Source: Ctena decussata
Taxonomy: Eukaryota; Mollusca; Bivalvia; Lucinida; Lucinidae
Direction: 5' to 3'
DNA length: 64,000 bases
NCBI GenBank assembly: GCA_963989385.1
Contig: OZ022509.1
Location: 76,034,667 to 76,098,666 of the forward strand
This document shows positions 1 to 10,700 of this stretch, piece by piece. The notes beneath the pieces were generated by a model. That model was not told the origin of the DNA and did not search any database. It saw only the letters and a list, made by a program, of their open reading frames with translations. Position 1 is the first letter of the stretch, and each line of letters begins with the position of its first letter. A program made the translations under genes and the position numbers.

Positions 1-78
1 TGAACCCACATTTCTTCATGTATTATAATGTATGCTTAAAAGTGAGCTTTTGTGCCATAGTTTTAAACGTGAGTTGTC

Positions 79-540
79 AATTGGTTGGTTGGTTGGTTGG
101 TTTTGGGTTTAACAGCTCTTTGAGAGTTGGTTGGTTGGTTGATTTGATGCTTAACGTCCACGGTAAACAACTAAGGTCATGTCGGGACGGTCAGTTAACC
201 TAACCACACTATTCCTGGGCAGGCTTAGACCTCCTGACCAGTACTAAGTGCAAATACTTTCGCCAGTAACTGACAACTGCCCTTCTTGAATCAGCGGAAG
301 GAGAAACGAAAGTATGTGGCCAGACCGGGATTCGAACCCAGGACCTCTGACTTACGAGTCAGGTGCCCTACCGATTGCGCTACCCGGCCCGGCCTCTTTG
401 AGAGTATTTCAGTCTATATCGTCGTGTCCCAGAAAGAGGGAAAAAGAAAAGAGAAATGATAGGGGAGAGAAAAATGTCCACAACAACACCCACCCGCACC
501 TACTGCAAGTACAGTATGCCCTTGCCCTACTATAATCCAA
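79..540 (-). repeat. Family-3 SINE-like repeat, 3' part, interrupted by a SINE
   Basis: The start GGGTTTAACAGCTC (about 105) and the later block CACCCGCACCTACTGCAAGT match copies at 41.65 and 44.80 kb. The copy reads on the minus strand, with a (TTGG)n run at its outer end (80-100). It is broken at 126/394 by a 267-bp tRNA-derived SINE and at about 540 by a larger element; the sequence resumes at 1803. The minus-strand 3' module TGACTGAAATAC is shared with SINE family 2. No tRNA-like head is clear, so the class is uncertain. Confidence 0.6.
127..393 (-). mobile_element. SINE family 1 (tRNA-derived), copy 1
   Basis: The minus-strand head (about 390 to 315) is tRNA-like: an A-box-like TAGCGCAATCGG, an anticodon arm CTGAC...GTCAG around TCGTAA (CGT at the anticodon position) and a B box GGTTCGAATCC. 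The body ends in a CCAA-type tail (127-142 on the plus strand reads TTGG repeats). An 11-bp target-site duplication CTCTTTGAGAG lies at 116-126 and 394-404, so this is a retroposed SINE inside an older repeat. The anticodon loop is 6 nt, one short for a functional tRNA. Confidence 0.88.
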
Positions 541-734
541 AGGACCTCTGACGGTTGTAATGTAAATTTTCCTATAAAACTGGGGTGGGGAGAGGGGGGG
601 GGGGGGGTGGGGGGTGGGGGGAGAGAAATGAACTTTCGGTATATTTCAAAATTTTCATTGAAATGTGTTGCTCTGAACGTAATTGGCACAAAAATAATTT
701 TTCAAATCTATCGCACTCAGACTTAGATTTTGGT

Positions 735-1240
735 GAAAAAAGCAAGTTTTTATAATTAAAGGCCCCATCGCTCTATCTGCATGAAAAATTTTATCGTGAG
801 GTATCGCTGCAAGCTTCTCGCCATAGTTTCGTCATTGTAAATCACAGCGATTAGCCAACTTTGAACCAATAAAACATCATTGGGTTTCATATAAAAAGGA
901 TTCGAAAATAAATTTGGGTCATTTTAGTTGCCAACCAAAATGACCTACTTTCGATTTCGTAAACAATGAAAAAATGGTAAAAATACAATGTACAGCAGTG
1001 GAGTCCCCTTCACTATGCCTTTTTGTGTATATAGCGTCGCTCAACGGGAAACCAGAAAAGGAAACCTGTATTTTGTAGAACGAATTTTCGTCTTTCAAAA
1101 ACACGTTCCCCATATCCTTTGCAAGGTATTTGGATCAACATCATCCCGTATTTTATCACCAAACGTGAGGACTGAAACGCTTTTCATAACGATTTGCGTT
1201 TAGACGTTTTTACCACTTATACTAAGGACTATGGAGACTT
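735..1240 (-). repeat. Dispersed repeat R, copy 1 (inverted)
   Basis: This ~500-bp unit matches, in reverse orientation, 23049-23500 and 50031-50520. Shared landmarks are AGGCCCCATCGCTCTAT at one end, AAAATGACCTACTTTCGAT in the middle and a TCCATAGTCCTT-like motif (reverse complement near 1232) at the other end. There is no open reading frame of note and no terminal inverted repeat. A non-autonomous element of unknown class is likely. Confidence 0.6.
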
Positions 1241-1278
1241 TAAGTGTATGAAAAATAGGAAAAGTTTTACAAAGATGC

Positions 1279-1367
1279 TTCCCCCCCGTGCCTCAGCAAG
1301 CCACTTTGCATGCATATGTGTACTGTCAATATACACATTATATATGAGTGGCAAGCTGAGGCACGGG

Positions 1368-1397
<30 letters not shown>
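1279..1397. repeat. Hairpin with 29-nt G tract
   Basis: CCCCCCCGTGCCTCAGC (from about 1279) is repeated inverted near 1356-1373 as GCTGAGGCACGGGTGGGG, giving a stem with an AT-rich loop. The G tract continues unbroken from 1369 to 1397. The length of the G run may be unreliable in the assembly. Confidence 0.6.
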
Positions 1398-1398
<1 letters not shown>

Positions 1399-1802
1399 TG
1401 GAAGATAGTCTACAGCTGAAAAACTGAAAAGTGGGTGGTGTAATTAGACCCACTGTGTCTGAAAGTAAGGCTAGCATACGTTTTATTTACAGATAATTGC
1501 ATTCTATAAGTAGCTGTAAAGATTTACTTCCTTTTAAGCATATTTAACAAATAAAATTCAGTCAATAAGAAAAAGCGAAAAATACATATATTTTGGGTGA
1601 CCAAAAATTTCACTAACCCCCTCTTGCGAAAGTCAGTGAAAATTAGTGTGCACATGTAATAATTGTTCAAAATCAATATCAAAACCTCTTCATAATGGAT
1701 AAGTCTACCCGTAAATACTAAAATTTTCATTTTTGGCTTCTATAGAAAGCTGCAGTAATTTGTCGAAAAATAGGCAAATTTACATGGAAACTGTCAGAGG
1801 TC

Positions 1803-1868
1803 CTTTGCAGGACGCCCCGGCAATGAACGTTACCCAGCACCATTGCCCGACCACAACCACCCTGTTAG
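1803..1868 (-). repeat. Family-3 repeat, resumed 5' part
   Basis: GGACGCCCCGGCAATGAACG followed by TTACCCAGCACCAT aligns with the part of the intact 41.65-kb copy that is missing from the copy at 79-540. It is the other side of the interrupted repeat. A 20-nt C tract follows at 1925-1944. Confidence 0.55.
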
Positions 1869-2182
1869 TTGTCAAAATAGTCCGCACAGTTTATATAAAT
1901 GCAAAACTGAGCTGGTCGTATCCGCCCCCCCCCCCCCCCCCCCCTTTGTAGCGAGGAGGGGGTTGGGGTAGTGGGCGAACTTATTTTACTATATACATGT
2001 CTGATATGTCTGGATATTTAGTTTAAATCCGGATATCGGGTTCCTGCTGTTATTTTACCAGTTTGAAATGTAACACCGTAATTAACATGTGTCTTTAATT
2101 TACCGCATCAGTAAACTCTATCGAACCAATTATGCCATGAATGAGAACATGCAACCTCGAATGATATTCTGTTAACTATATT

Positions 2183-2424
2183 AATGAGCCGGGACACGAG
2201 AAAACCAACAAAGTGGTTGTGCGCCCAGCGCAGACTCAGATCAGCCTGGGCGTCCGCCCAGTCTGATCAGAGTCTTCGCTGTCCGCATGGAGGTAGCTTA
2301 GACCCTTAGCTACCCTTTAAGCGCTTAGTGAAGAGTGTGATCAGACTGGGCGGATGCCAAGGCTCATCAGAGTCTGCGCCTGGCGCACAACCAGTTTGTT
2401 GGTTTTCTCGTGTCGCGGTTCATT
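2183..2424. mobile_element. GAGCCGCGACACGAG foldback element, copy 1
   Basis: This is a near-palindromic element of about 240 bp. The left arm runs GAGCCGGGACACGAG, AAAACCAACAAAGTGG, CAGACTCAGATCAGCCTGGG, CAGTCTGATCAGAGTC. The right arm is its reverse complement, ending TTCTCGTGTCGCGGTTC. Arms are about 100 bp around a ~35-bp asymmetric centre (GGTAGCTTAGACCCTTAGC) that sets orientation. It has no coding capacity. It resembles a MITE/foldback whose transcript would form a long hairpin. About 13 copies lie in this window, so the family must be abundant. Confidence 0.85.
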
Positions 2425-3356
2425 TATTTAAGGTAAATCAGTATACTTTCAGGGCAGAATAAGACTGGGAACAGTTTAAAAAGTGTTTCGTTCTACTTTT
2501 TTCTGTTTCAAAGACAGCATTAAATGTAGAAATAGGCCAGCAGCAGACTATGTGCTGACTTTGTCATGATATACTGTTTCTTAAGTATATCTTCATCGAA
2601 CATGCAGTCATATTACATGTATTTAAAACATAGCTGAATTGCCGAAATTAACCGTGCTCTGTAGTCAGCCAATAGGGTATATGGAATACAGTTCGCGTCA
2701 AATAGCGACTAAGCGCGACATCACTTACTTCCATTTAGTTAAACTTTGCAGAAAAAGCGCACGGCTAATGAATAGTTGTCTATGTCGTATCACACATCCC
2801 TGATAAAATTGGACAGCAAAGTGTTCATACATCATTCAGTAGACTAGTTTTAGATTTAATGTGTCTCGCATTACGACTGTTTTATGTAATATATACATGA
2901 TCTATCGCTAAGATCACCAATTCCGCTAACCAAAATGTCTTTTGGACGTCAAAATTATATTTCACAATGCTAAACAATGTATTTGGTAGTTATCCGAAAT
3001 ATTTGGCGAGGTGGCCCAAAAAAAAACGATTGTATAAGTAGACTGGCAGTAAGCATGCCTTATTACCCCCTCCCCTCCGCCCCCACCCACCTTCCCCGCA
3101 CTTAGTCGGTTTGCTTTGCCATCCACCTTTCACGAGGAAAAAAAGCATTTGTGTTAAAAATACGAACATATACGGTTGATCCCTTAAATCTAACAAGGAA
3201 AAAGTAAAAAGGTCATGTCTACCTTTATTTACAAGTATTGTTGGCTCCAGGGACCAACTCCGAAAGAAATCATAACAAAAAGGGTCATAAACTTAATTAA
3301 TATACAGCAAAGAGCCATTCAAAAGAGGAATTAACTCAGAAAAAAGCTGAAGTTTC
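2425..3356. other. No feature recognised
   Basis: AT-rich unique-looking sequence. Short open frames show no family resemblance. The C-rich patch at 3063-3100 is low complexity. Confidence 0.5.
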
Positions 3357-3430
3357 ACACCCTAAACTCAACGCAGATCTACATACCAAATTATAATTTG
3401 GTATGTAGATCTGCGTTGAGTTTAGGGTGT
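3357..3430. repeat. Perfect 74-bp palindrome
   Basis: The left half ACACCCTAAACTC...ACCAAATTA is followed directly, with no spacer, by its exact reverse complement ending GAGTTTAGGGTGT. All 37 base pairs match by eye. Such a sequence can extrude as a cruciform. It may be the core of a very young foldback or a replication-generated inversion. Confidence 0.9.
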
Positions 3431-3872
3431 AATGTTTCTTCAGATTTTTTACAGTGTACCAATGTGTGTTCACATGGTTAATTTCAAGAATATTATCCAA
3501 ACAGGGACATCAATCAGTTCAGAATTTAAAATCGAAATTCAAATGTATTTCTTCATACCAGTATATGTTCAAATAGTTAATTTCAAGAAAATCTGTCAAA
3601 CGGTCTTAGAGTTTTATTGATAACAAACTGTTATTCTATCCTATTTTTTGAAATGCATTAAATCATATCAGCATACATGAATATTTTACATGGTTGAAAA
3701 GCTGGGAACAAACGTTTTATCTGTTAAAATATAAAATTTGTGAAAAGGTTGTGACAAGGGTTTTCCAGGACATTACTTTCAGTGTTATGAGTTACCTTCA
3801 GACCTAAATGCATTTGCAATAATGACGGTAACATTTTAGTGTGCGCTGCAAATATCCTTTTCATATTTTCTT

Positions 3873-4278
3873 ATACTGTAAAACACTTATATTTCGCGGT
3901 TACTGAATTTTGGCGATATTGGCAGTTAGGGCAAAGAGCGCTAAAATATAAGTCCGCCAATATTACATTTATTAAGTACATATACATACGCAACGGAGGT
4001 TCAATTGAAAAGGAGTATTTGATGAGTATTCTAGATTTTTATACCTTTCAATGAAACTATACATTATGACATCACGTTAGAATCGCCTCAGTGAGGCGAT
4101 TCTAAACGATGCCACAATGTATAGTCAAAATTGAAAACCTAGAAAAAGTGTTACAAAATGACATAAAATTTTCTTCATGGTATATCATGACCGCCAAAAT
4201 TAATATGCGCCAATATGTCAGTTTCATTAAACCGCGAAATTTTGATACCGCAGATATTATAAAAGTGTTTTACAGTAT
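3873..4278. mobile_element. Foldback element, ATACTGTAAAACACTT ends
   Basis: ATACTGTAAAACACTT at 3873-3888 is repeated inverted at 4263-4278 (AAGTGTTTTACAGTAT). The arms continue imperfectly through TTCGCGGTTACTGAATTTTG / AATTTTG...CCGCG and GCCAATAT motifs. A 29-nt hairpin (TTAGAATCGCCTCA, G, inverted arm) sits near 4077-4105. No coding capacity. A related element lies in the FReD-gene intron (52.57-52.99 kb). Confidence 0.65.
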
Positions 4279-4469
4279 ATACCCCGTTTTGATCAGCATA
4301 TTACTCTTCTTGATATTCTTAGATGTAGGGACCAAAAAGCAAAAATTTTAAAGTGTATGATTTTGTTATCTTGTCTCTTGAGTTATGAAATATAAAGAAA
4401 TAGGCATATGCGTTCAAACACATTGGTTTTTCAATATTTTATAGTAACAGTATTAAATAGCCAATTTGA

Positions 4470-4900
4470 ATAAGGGCGCGTTTACACGAGCAAAGTTTCT
4501 ATGTCACAGAAACTTTAACAAAGAAAGTATGACAAACATTTTGCGTTTGCACGGAGCAAATTATTTGTTAAAGAAAATGTGCCATAGAATCTTTGTCACA
4601 TAAACTTTGGCAATGAAATATTTGCTGCAGTGTTTACACGACCAAATATTATTCGTCAAAGTTACCTGCAGCAATGAAACAAAATCTTTGTCACATTTTC
4701 CACGCTTATAGCAAAGTTCATTGTTATATAATCTTTAGCAAAGTTCTCCGTTTACACGGACAAATTTAATTTATCGAAGTAACTTTAACGTATATATTTG
4801 TCAAAGAAACATTGTCATATTTTGGCATTTACACGAGCAAATTTTTCTGTGACACACCTACTTTGTCATAGAAATTTTGCTCGTGTAAACGCGCCCTTAT
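4470..4900. mobile_element. Foldback element, AAGGGCGCGTTTACACG ends
   Basis: ATAAGGGCGCGTTTACACGA at 4470 is matched inverted by TCGTGTAAACGCGCCCTTAT ending at 4900. The interior iterates a TTTACACGAGCAAA-like motif near 4481, 4549, 4632, 4749 and 4828, mixed with CTTTGTCA and AAAGTT motifs. It is about 430 bp and non-coding. Inverted ends plus iterated sub-ends suggest a foldback/MITE built from repeats of its own terminus. Confidence 0.75.
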
Positions 4901-4914
4901 AAGTCAACGTAAAG

Positions 4915-5060
4915 TGTCCATAGTCCTACTATCGGTAAAATCGTCTAAACATATATTAAGTTATTATGAATAGCGGTTCAAACTTTGCCTCTGGTGACAG
5001 AATGTGGGTTGACGTGAGATAAAAGGCAAAAGTAGATACAACATAATTTTGAAAAGAAAT
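4915..5060 (+). repeat. Dispersed repeat R, truncated copy
   Basis: TCCATAGTCCTAC, then GCGGTTCAAACTTTGCCTC and AATGTGGGTTG match the 5' part of the copies at 22.6/23.05 and 50.03 kb. It starts right after the foldback that ends at 4900 and fades out after about 5060. Confidence 0.55.
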
Positions 5061-5308
5061 GCCAAAACACACTCCGCATCCACTGAGAAGAACGGCAACT
5101 ATCATAGTAGCAGCGCTGTTTCCCAAGAAAGTGTATTCGTCTGGCGAGTCAGTTAGGTAATTGTACACAACAACACGGACGGATTACGCGTAATGGACAA
5201 TTCGAGCACTTCGTTTCTCGTAGGACACTTAATATTGGCACTGCCTAATACACTTTTTATGAGGAATTTAATGTCAAGTAGTGATTTATTGCCGAGACCT
5301 GATTTGAA

Positions 5309-5578
5309 GCAGCTAATATAAAGCTATTTTTGGAAGCAATCATACTTTTGATTACCGCGCTGATTCAAAGCATTGGCAAGCATTAAAGGGTAGCTAAGGG
5401 TCTAAGCTAACTTAATGCGGACAGCGAAGACTCTGATCAGACTGGGCGGATGCCCAGGCTGATCTGAGTCTTCGCTGGGCGCACATGCAACTTTGTGGGT
5501 TGTGTCGTGTCGCAGCTAATATAAAGCTATTTTTAGAAGCAATCATATTTCTGATTACCGCGCTGATTCTAAGTATTG
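5309..5578. repeat. 67-bp direct repeats around half a foldback element
   Basis: A 67-bp segment starting GCAGCTAATATAAAGC and ending ...TATTG/CATTG occurs at 5309-5375 and 5512-5578 with few differences. Between them (5383-5511) lies only one half of the GAGCCGCGACACGAG foldback (GGGTAGCTAAGGGTCTAAGC ... GTGTCGTGTCGC). The flank repeat is far longer than a transposon target-site duplication, so it looks like a local duplication. Confidence 0.75.
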
Positions 5579-7512
5579 ACTGTCAAATGCCTGACTGTGA
5601 ACAGTAGAATACATGATCATATTTCTGTTAAAAGCACCGGTCTGATCAGGATGTGAACCGCTGGCGATTCTGCCAATCTTTTTGACATACCGCCGTACAA
5701 TAAAAATCAGCTCGCTAAAAATAAAAAATAGATGGCTTGTAAAGTGGTTCAGTTTTAATAGTTCCTGAACGGTTTTCGGTTTCGTTGCTCTGAAATGTGT
5801 TGGTAAAAACTGAAACATTACTATGGTTTTTCTTGAGACGCGGTGTCAAATATTTGTCCGTGTTGTTAGAAATAGCCTTGAAGGTGGTATAATCGTGGAT
5901 ATAAGAACTAAATCATGTGACAGTCACATGTCAAATAATTTCATGATAATTTATTATGACATAATTAGACCACATCAGCAGCTGAATAATCTGATACAGT
6001 TTAGATGCAAAGCAATATCGTTTCAATGTTAGAAAATTCATCCGCATGTGATTGGGTCATCTATTAATAGCAAATGTCACTGGGTGGTAAATTCGTGGAT
6101 GTGTTCCGCCATGTGATAAAAAAATCGCCATACCCATGTCAGGTCAGCTGTTTATTATGTTCTGTTGCAAAGATGCTTTTGGAAACTTTTAAGTCTTAAA
6201 CAGATTATAGTTAATCCAATCTATATCAGATATTAATGATTAAAGAAGCATACCCATCCATTCAAACAGGATTCATAGAGCTCTACATTGACTTTTCTGC
6301 AACTAACACATTTATAACTGTAGCGCAATAGCCCTTGAACAGAACAACTTGAAATTCACTGTGTCACTATTTGGATATATATTCGCCTGAATACAAAATA
6401 ACAGTATGCACAGGCTGTTTTCCTTGAAAAAAATACGAACCTGGATTCAGCCCTACTCTTAAAACATAACACTTTCTAACACAAAAAAAAGCAGATAAGG
6501 ACCCCCCTGTACAATTATCAAATAAGAAATCAATTTTGCAATAAAATTTTGCACCCATACTGGGACAAACTGTTCACCGGAAGGTACAAAATCAGTAATC
6601 ATTGCAATATTTTCTCAAACTGATATCCGAGATTAGAAAACGGCCGCTTTTCAGGTATGCAAAAAAGAAATAGCAAAAGAAGGCATAAAAGTAATTGGTC
6701 AAACTTTTTTAAAAGTTATATTCCATATTTAGGCTTTAGGCATTTGCTTTTGATATGAAATAAAATCTTTATGCTTGGTTAAATGTTAGAAGAATAAACA
6801 CTTAGTGAAACTTCTTTTGCGCATGAATATTATACAAATTACTAACACCCACGTATTTACAACTCTTACGATTTTACAACCTCCAACCATACTGTCGTGC
6901 GGTCTTGCATCGGTATGAGGCTTGGCCAAGTGTTGAGTTCCGTCAAACCTGTTGAAAGCCCCAAACTTTCGCGGTGATTTGTTACTGACCATTTCAATGC
7001 GGAGCTTCCGTTTGGGTTGGTTGCATCCGCTTGTCTATAAAGAAATAAGTTATATGCCCAATATATTTATGTTTGGTTAGCTAACTTTGCGATCACTCTC
7101 CTGGAAAAGTAACATTAAATTAAGGTTTTGCGCTATTCACAGGTGCTGTCTGTGACACAAGTATATATACATGTACAAATTAGTCACTTTATAGAATTAG
7201 AAAGAATGTACTTTATGACGTTCTTCACAAACGTTGAAGGATGTCGTCGCATATAATTTCTTGGTCGTTGGCATTATCTCACATTTGTGCTCTACTAATA
7301 TTTGATTAATTTCTCTGGTTTCAATACAAAATGTTTTCTTTGCTTTGTTTAGAAGAAGGAGTTGTCTTTGGAACGCCGTTGATCAAATGATATCAGCTTG
7401 ATCAAATGATATTTTATTTTATAATCTTATGTGATATTGTGAAAGAGGGGTTTATTTGATGAAGGTTACACTTCACGCAGTAGTGTTTCAGTGCCCGTCA
7501 TTTTCACATAAT
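5579..7512. other. No feature recognised
   Basis: Nearly 2 kb of AT-rich DNA with no long open frame, tandem array or inverted repeat that I could see. The short frames at 5555-5818 and 6786-6992 on the minus strand have no recognisable family. Confidence 0.5.
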
Positions 7513-7722
7513 TGAGCCGCGACATGACAAAACCAACAAAGTGGCATGTGCGCCACGCGAAAACCAAGATCAGCCTGGGCAACCGCTCAGTGTGATCAGT
7601 CTTACATGTAGCTGTGCGCTGAAAGGGTAGCTAAGGGTCTAAATTAGCACCATGTGAACGGCAAAGACATATGATCAGACTGGGCGGATGCCAATTTGTT
7701 GGTTTTGTCGTGTCGCAGCTCA
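7513..7722. mobile_element. GAGCCGCGACACGAG foldback, copy 2
   Basis: It starts TGAGCCGCGACATGACAAAA and ends TTGTCGTGTCGCAGCTCA. The right arm is shortened between GGATGCC and AATTTGTTGG, so part of the palindrome is deleted. Confidence 0.8.
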
Positions 7723-8080
7723 GTCATCATGTTGTAGCAGTCTGGATATGAATTTTAAAGCGTTTGATTTTCTCAGTTTTGGGAAAAGCGCATGACGTAA
7801 GGCAACAGTCTTGCGATAATGCTAGGACAATGTACATTGAAGTAATGTAAAAGATACAGCGTTTGACACATTTGTAAAAATGACATAAACTTTTGACAAC
7901 TACATATTTTTGTGCATAATCATGTGAGTTTTATAATGTTGTTCCCTTTCAAATGATTTTTCATCGTGCATTTATCACCGTAACGTAGGTTACACAAATT
8001 TTGTGATGTACGTTGTCAGTCCAATTTCTTTAACAAAAGTCGTTTATCCGATATTGCTTTAACAGAGAATATAATTCAAA

Positions 8081-8324
8081 ATATGAGCCGCGACACGAGA
8101 AAACCAACAATGTGGTCGTGCGACCAGCGCAGACTCAGATCAGCCTAGGCATTTGTCCAGTCTGATCAGACCCTTTGCTAAGCGCTTAAAGGGTAGCCAA
8201 GGGACTAAGCTACCTTCATGCGGACAGCGAAGACTCTGATCAGACTGGGCGGATGCCCAGGCTGATCTGAGTCTGCGCTGGGCGCACAACCATATTGTTG
8301 GTTTTGTCGTGTCGCTGCTCATAT
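8081..8324. mobile_element. GAGCCGCGACACGAG foldback, copy 3
   Basis: A full-length copy bounded by ATATGAGCCGCG and CGCTGCTCATAT. The loop carries GGGTAGCCAAGGGACTAAGC, so its orientation is opposite to copy 1. Confidence 0.85.
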
Positions 8325-8834
8325 GTTATTTTGATAATGGAACTCGTCAACCTGTTTTAGCTATGCCACATTTATGTCAATGCAATTGTAATATTGCCAC
8401 ATTTAAAAACTTAGTCTTTTTATACCAGTGTGTCAACAAAACGCATGTACGCCTAGGTTCTTATATTTAACGCTGGAGAGAGCAGTAACTTATAGAAGGG
8501 GAAAAAGGATAAATGCTTTGTGAATTATATAAAAAAAAAAGAATGAAAAGGGGCAAAAATAATAGCGAATGGCCCAATTTAACAAAGAACGTCTCTAATG
8601 CGTGACACGGTTTACGTGTAAGCATTTTAAAAGCCGCAACAATAAAGCTCTTGACTTAAAATGAAGAATCTTAAAATGTTATTTTCCTCACTACAGACAC
8701 AGAGAAAATCCCAATGGTTAAAAAGCCTACAATTTGTCTGATTGCCGGAAACAGAAGCTTGCCCGCTTAACTGTTACACTTTCAGGAGGAAGCAAGTACA
8801 CAATGTTCATTTTTGTCTCAGAATTGAAATTTGA
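8325..8834. other. No feature recognised
   Basis: AT-rich DNA without repeats or convincing open frames. Confidence 0.45.
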
Positions 8835-8957
8835 TTTTTCAGCGTTCATCGTGTGATGAAGCCTGTGGCCGGAGCTAAAATTCCAAGAAGCGCGAAGCGC
8901 TTCTTGTAGGATTTTAGCAACGACCACTGGCTTCTTCACACGATGAACGCTGAAAAA
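8835..8957. repeat. 123-bp hairpin element
   Basis: TTTTTCAGCGTTCATCGTGT at 8835 is inverted at the right end as ACACGATGAACGCTGAAAAA (ends 8957). An inner stem GCTAAAATTCC / GGATTTTAGC and AAGAAGCGC GAA GCGCTTCTT completes an almost continuous hairpin. It resembles a short MITE, or a precursor-like RNA hairpin if transcribed. Confidence 0.75.
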
Positions 8958-10522
8958 TAAAATTTTTATTCTTATATTTACACTTTATTTTAGAGCCTTC
9001 CTGTGCTGTTTTCATGGTAATTTAATGTAGACTATGCAGAATATGCGTCGAAGAAAAGACAGAAACGACGTATTCGGCCATTACGTTAAACAGCCGTCGC
9101 CATAACTTGGCGTCATTCGAGCCTTACGTGGACCAATCAAGACGTTTGTTTACCTTAGACGTCACTTGACGACAAACTCACATGATCAATTGACGTTCTA
9201 CGGTGTATGAAGCCAGTTGCTCTATACGGTTTACCTATGGGAAGTCAGTGGCAAGTGTACATATTTGGGGTTAAACATCGCTCTTGTAGGAGCGGCTTCT
9301 TTTTCATAAAAGTAGACCCCGAGAGAATTCGTTTCTCAAGAAAAGACTCCCTTGTTAAAAGGCTTCGCTCGCAAAGGAAACAACCAGAAAATCATAAAAT
9401 TTCTTGTCCTTTGTAAAAATGGACGCAGAAACGTAGATGCATCACCATGCTCGAACGACACATATATTCAGATCATGGACACTGTGCTATGACAATTAGA
9501 AGACACTTCTGATTACAAATCTTAAAAGCAGCGAACGCCCTCATGTAAATACGGAAGACCGTAGGTGACTTTCCGTCTACTTCTTCCCAGTTTAAACTTC
9601 TTAGCTCTTTGTTTTAATAAAAACATAACACATGAGTAGTAAATGAGAAGAAGGAAGTGTAAAGTAGGAACATAAAATCGGAAGTGATAGTAAGTAAAAA
9701 GTAATAAGTGCAAAGTGAGAGGTTTGCAGTAAGAAGATGGAATGTAGAAGTACGAAGTGAGAAATAGGAGCTGGGATGTGAAAATTTCCCACTTCCTACT
9801 TTTCACTTTTTCCTGCATACTTCCCCCTTTTCACTGACAACTTTTCACTTATAAGTATTGTGTATTTCATCAAAACTAAGAACTAGGAAGGGAGAAGTGG
9901 TGATTAACTAGTGAAAAATTTTCACTTCCTACTTCTGACGCCCCATTTCCTTGTTTGGACACTGTCAGTTCGCACGTCACGTTAGTCAGGTTTTATTTTG
10001 CAGTTCATATTACCGTAGCTGCGTCGTACTCAGTGTTTTATCTTTTGCTTTAAATGCTGATTGATGATTTTCTTTTTCTTTTACACTAATTGATTTCATT
10101 TTGGTAAAATATAAATTCAGTTAATGATTAGCACTTCTCATTGTTACTTACTTTGGCTTCTGAAAGGATTTTGAACAGTGTACGCCTGGCCTATTCAAAC
10201 TCAATTTTAATCTTTCCGAAAAGAAAGACAATTATTTATTTGTAAAAGAAAGTTGTATTACATGTAAAAGCAATCGTGTTCTGGATTTTCCGAGTTGTGT
10301 TTATTCTGTCTGGTATTGGTAAAGACTCACATGATTTTTTGTTGCTTTTTATCAGTATAAAAAGACCCTTCAACTGTTTATTTATGAAAGTAAACCATAC
10401 GACAAAAGAAATTCTGAAAACTAAATACTGAGGGAGTCTGTACCTCCCTGGCTGTGCTTCGTAACACGCTCGTTTCCTTCAACTGATCGCCACCCGACGC
10501 CATATATCTAGAATTGCGATAC
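8958..10522. other. Unassigned, with a purine-rich low-complexity block
   Basis: No gene seen. At about 9630-9800 the plus strand is a degenerate GAAGTAGGAAGTG-like run; at 9790-9940 it switches to the pyrimidine counterpart (CACTTCCTACTTTTCAC). Together they form an imperfect inverted low-complexity region. The minus-strand open frames at 9522-9818 are products of this composition. Confidence 0.5.
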
Positions 10523-10700
10523 AGCCCAACAGGCACATGACTTCGTAATGACGTCACACTGAAGTCGATGCGACGAAGTCACGTCGAATCAACATCAGTA
10601 CGACATCGTTACCACGTCATGAAATGACGTCGCACTGATGTTGACGCCACGAAATCACGTCGCGTCGACGTCAGTACGGCGTCATATGGCGGTTGCATTT
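10523..10700. repeat. GACGTCA-rich tandem duplication (76-bp period)
   Basis: ATGACGTCACACTGAAGTCG (10548) recurs as ATGACGTCGCACTGATGTTG at 10624, a 76-bp period, inside a segment full of ACGTCA/CACGTC motifs and headed by CCCAACAGGCAC. The head resembles the CCCAGTGGGCAC element at 35.77 kb. The repeated CRE-like TGACGTCA half-sites are noteworthy, but I infer a mobile-element origin. Confidence 0.5.

Larger units (their letters stand above)
541..1802. mobile_element. 1.26-kb TIR element splitting a family-3 repeat
   Basis: AGGACCTCTGAC with related sequence down to 574 reappears inverted at about 1763-1802 (GTCAGAGGTCCT). The flanks join into a family-3 repeat when this segment is removed: the left flank ends in CCCTACTATAATCC and the right flank continues GCAGGACGCCCC, as in the intact copy near 41.8 kb. 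It holds no recognisable transposase. Inside are a copy of dispersed repeat R, a 29-nt G tract and a small hairpin. A clear target-site duplication was not found. Confidence 0.55.

Noticed and set aside
315..390. A minus-strand tRNA gene (CGT anticodon position)
   Set aside because: The anticodon loop is one base short, the sequence is fused to a SINE body with a tail and target-site duplication, and near-identical copies occur at 42.46 and 61.79 kb. It is a SINE head.
8140..8322. Small proteins encoded in foldback copies (8.1, 19.3, 35.2, 43.3 kb)
   Set aside because: Frames over the GAGCCGCGACACGAG palindrome recur with the same peptide (DTxKPTxWLCAQRRLRSAW) because the repeat recurs. Palindromic arms often give open frames on both strands.
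9522..9818. 98-codon minus-strand frame
   Set aside because: Composition bias: it reads the pyrimidine strand of a low-complexity GAAGTAGGAAGTG region.
10360..10440. TATAAAAAG as a core promoter
   Set aside because: No coding region or splice signal follows within a plausible distance; TATA-like strings are frequent in this AT-rich DNA.
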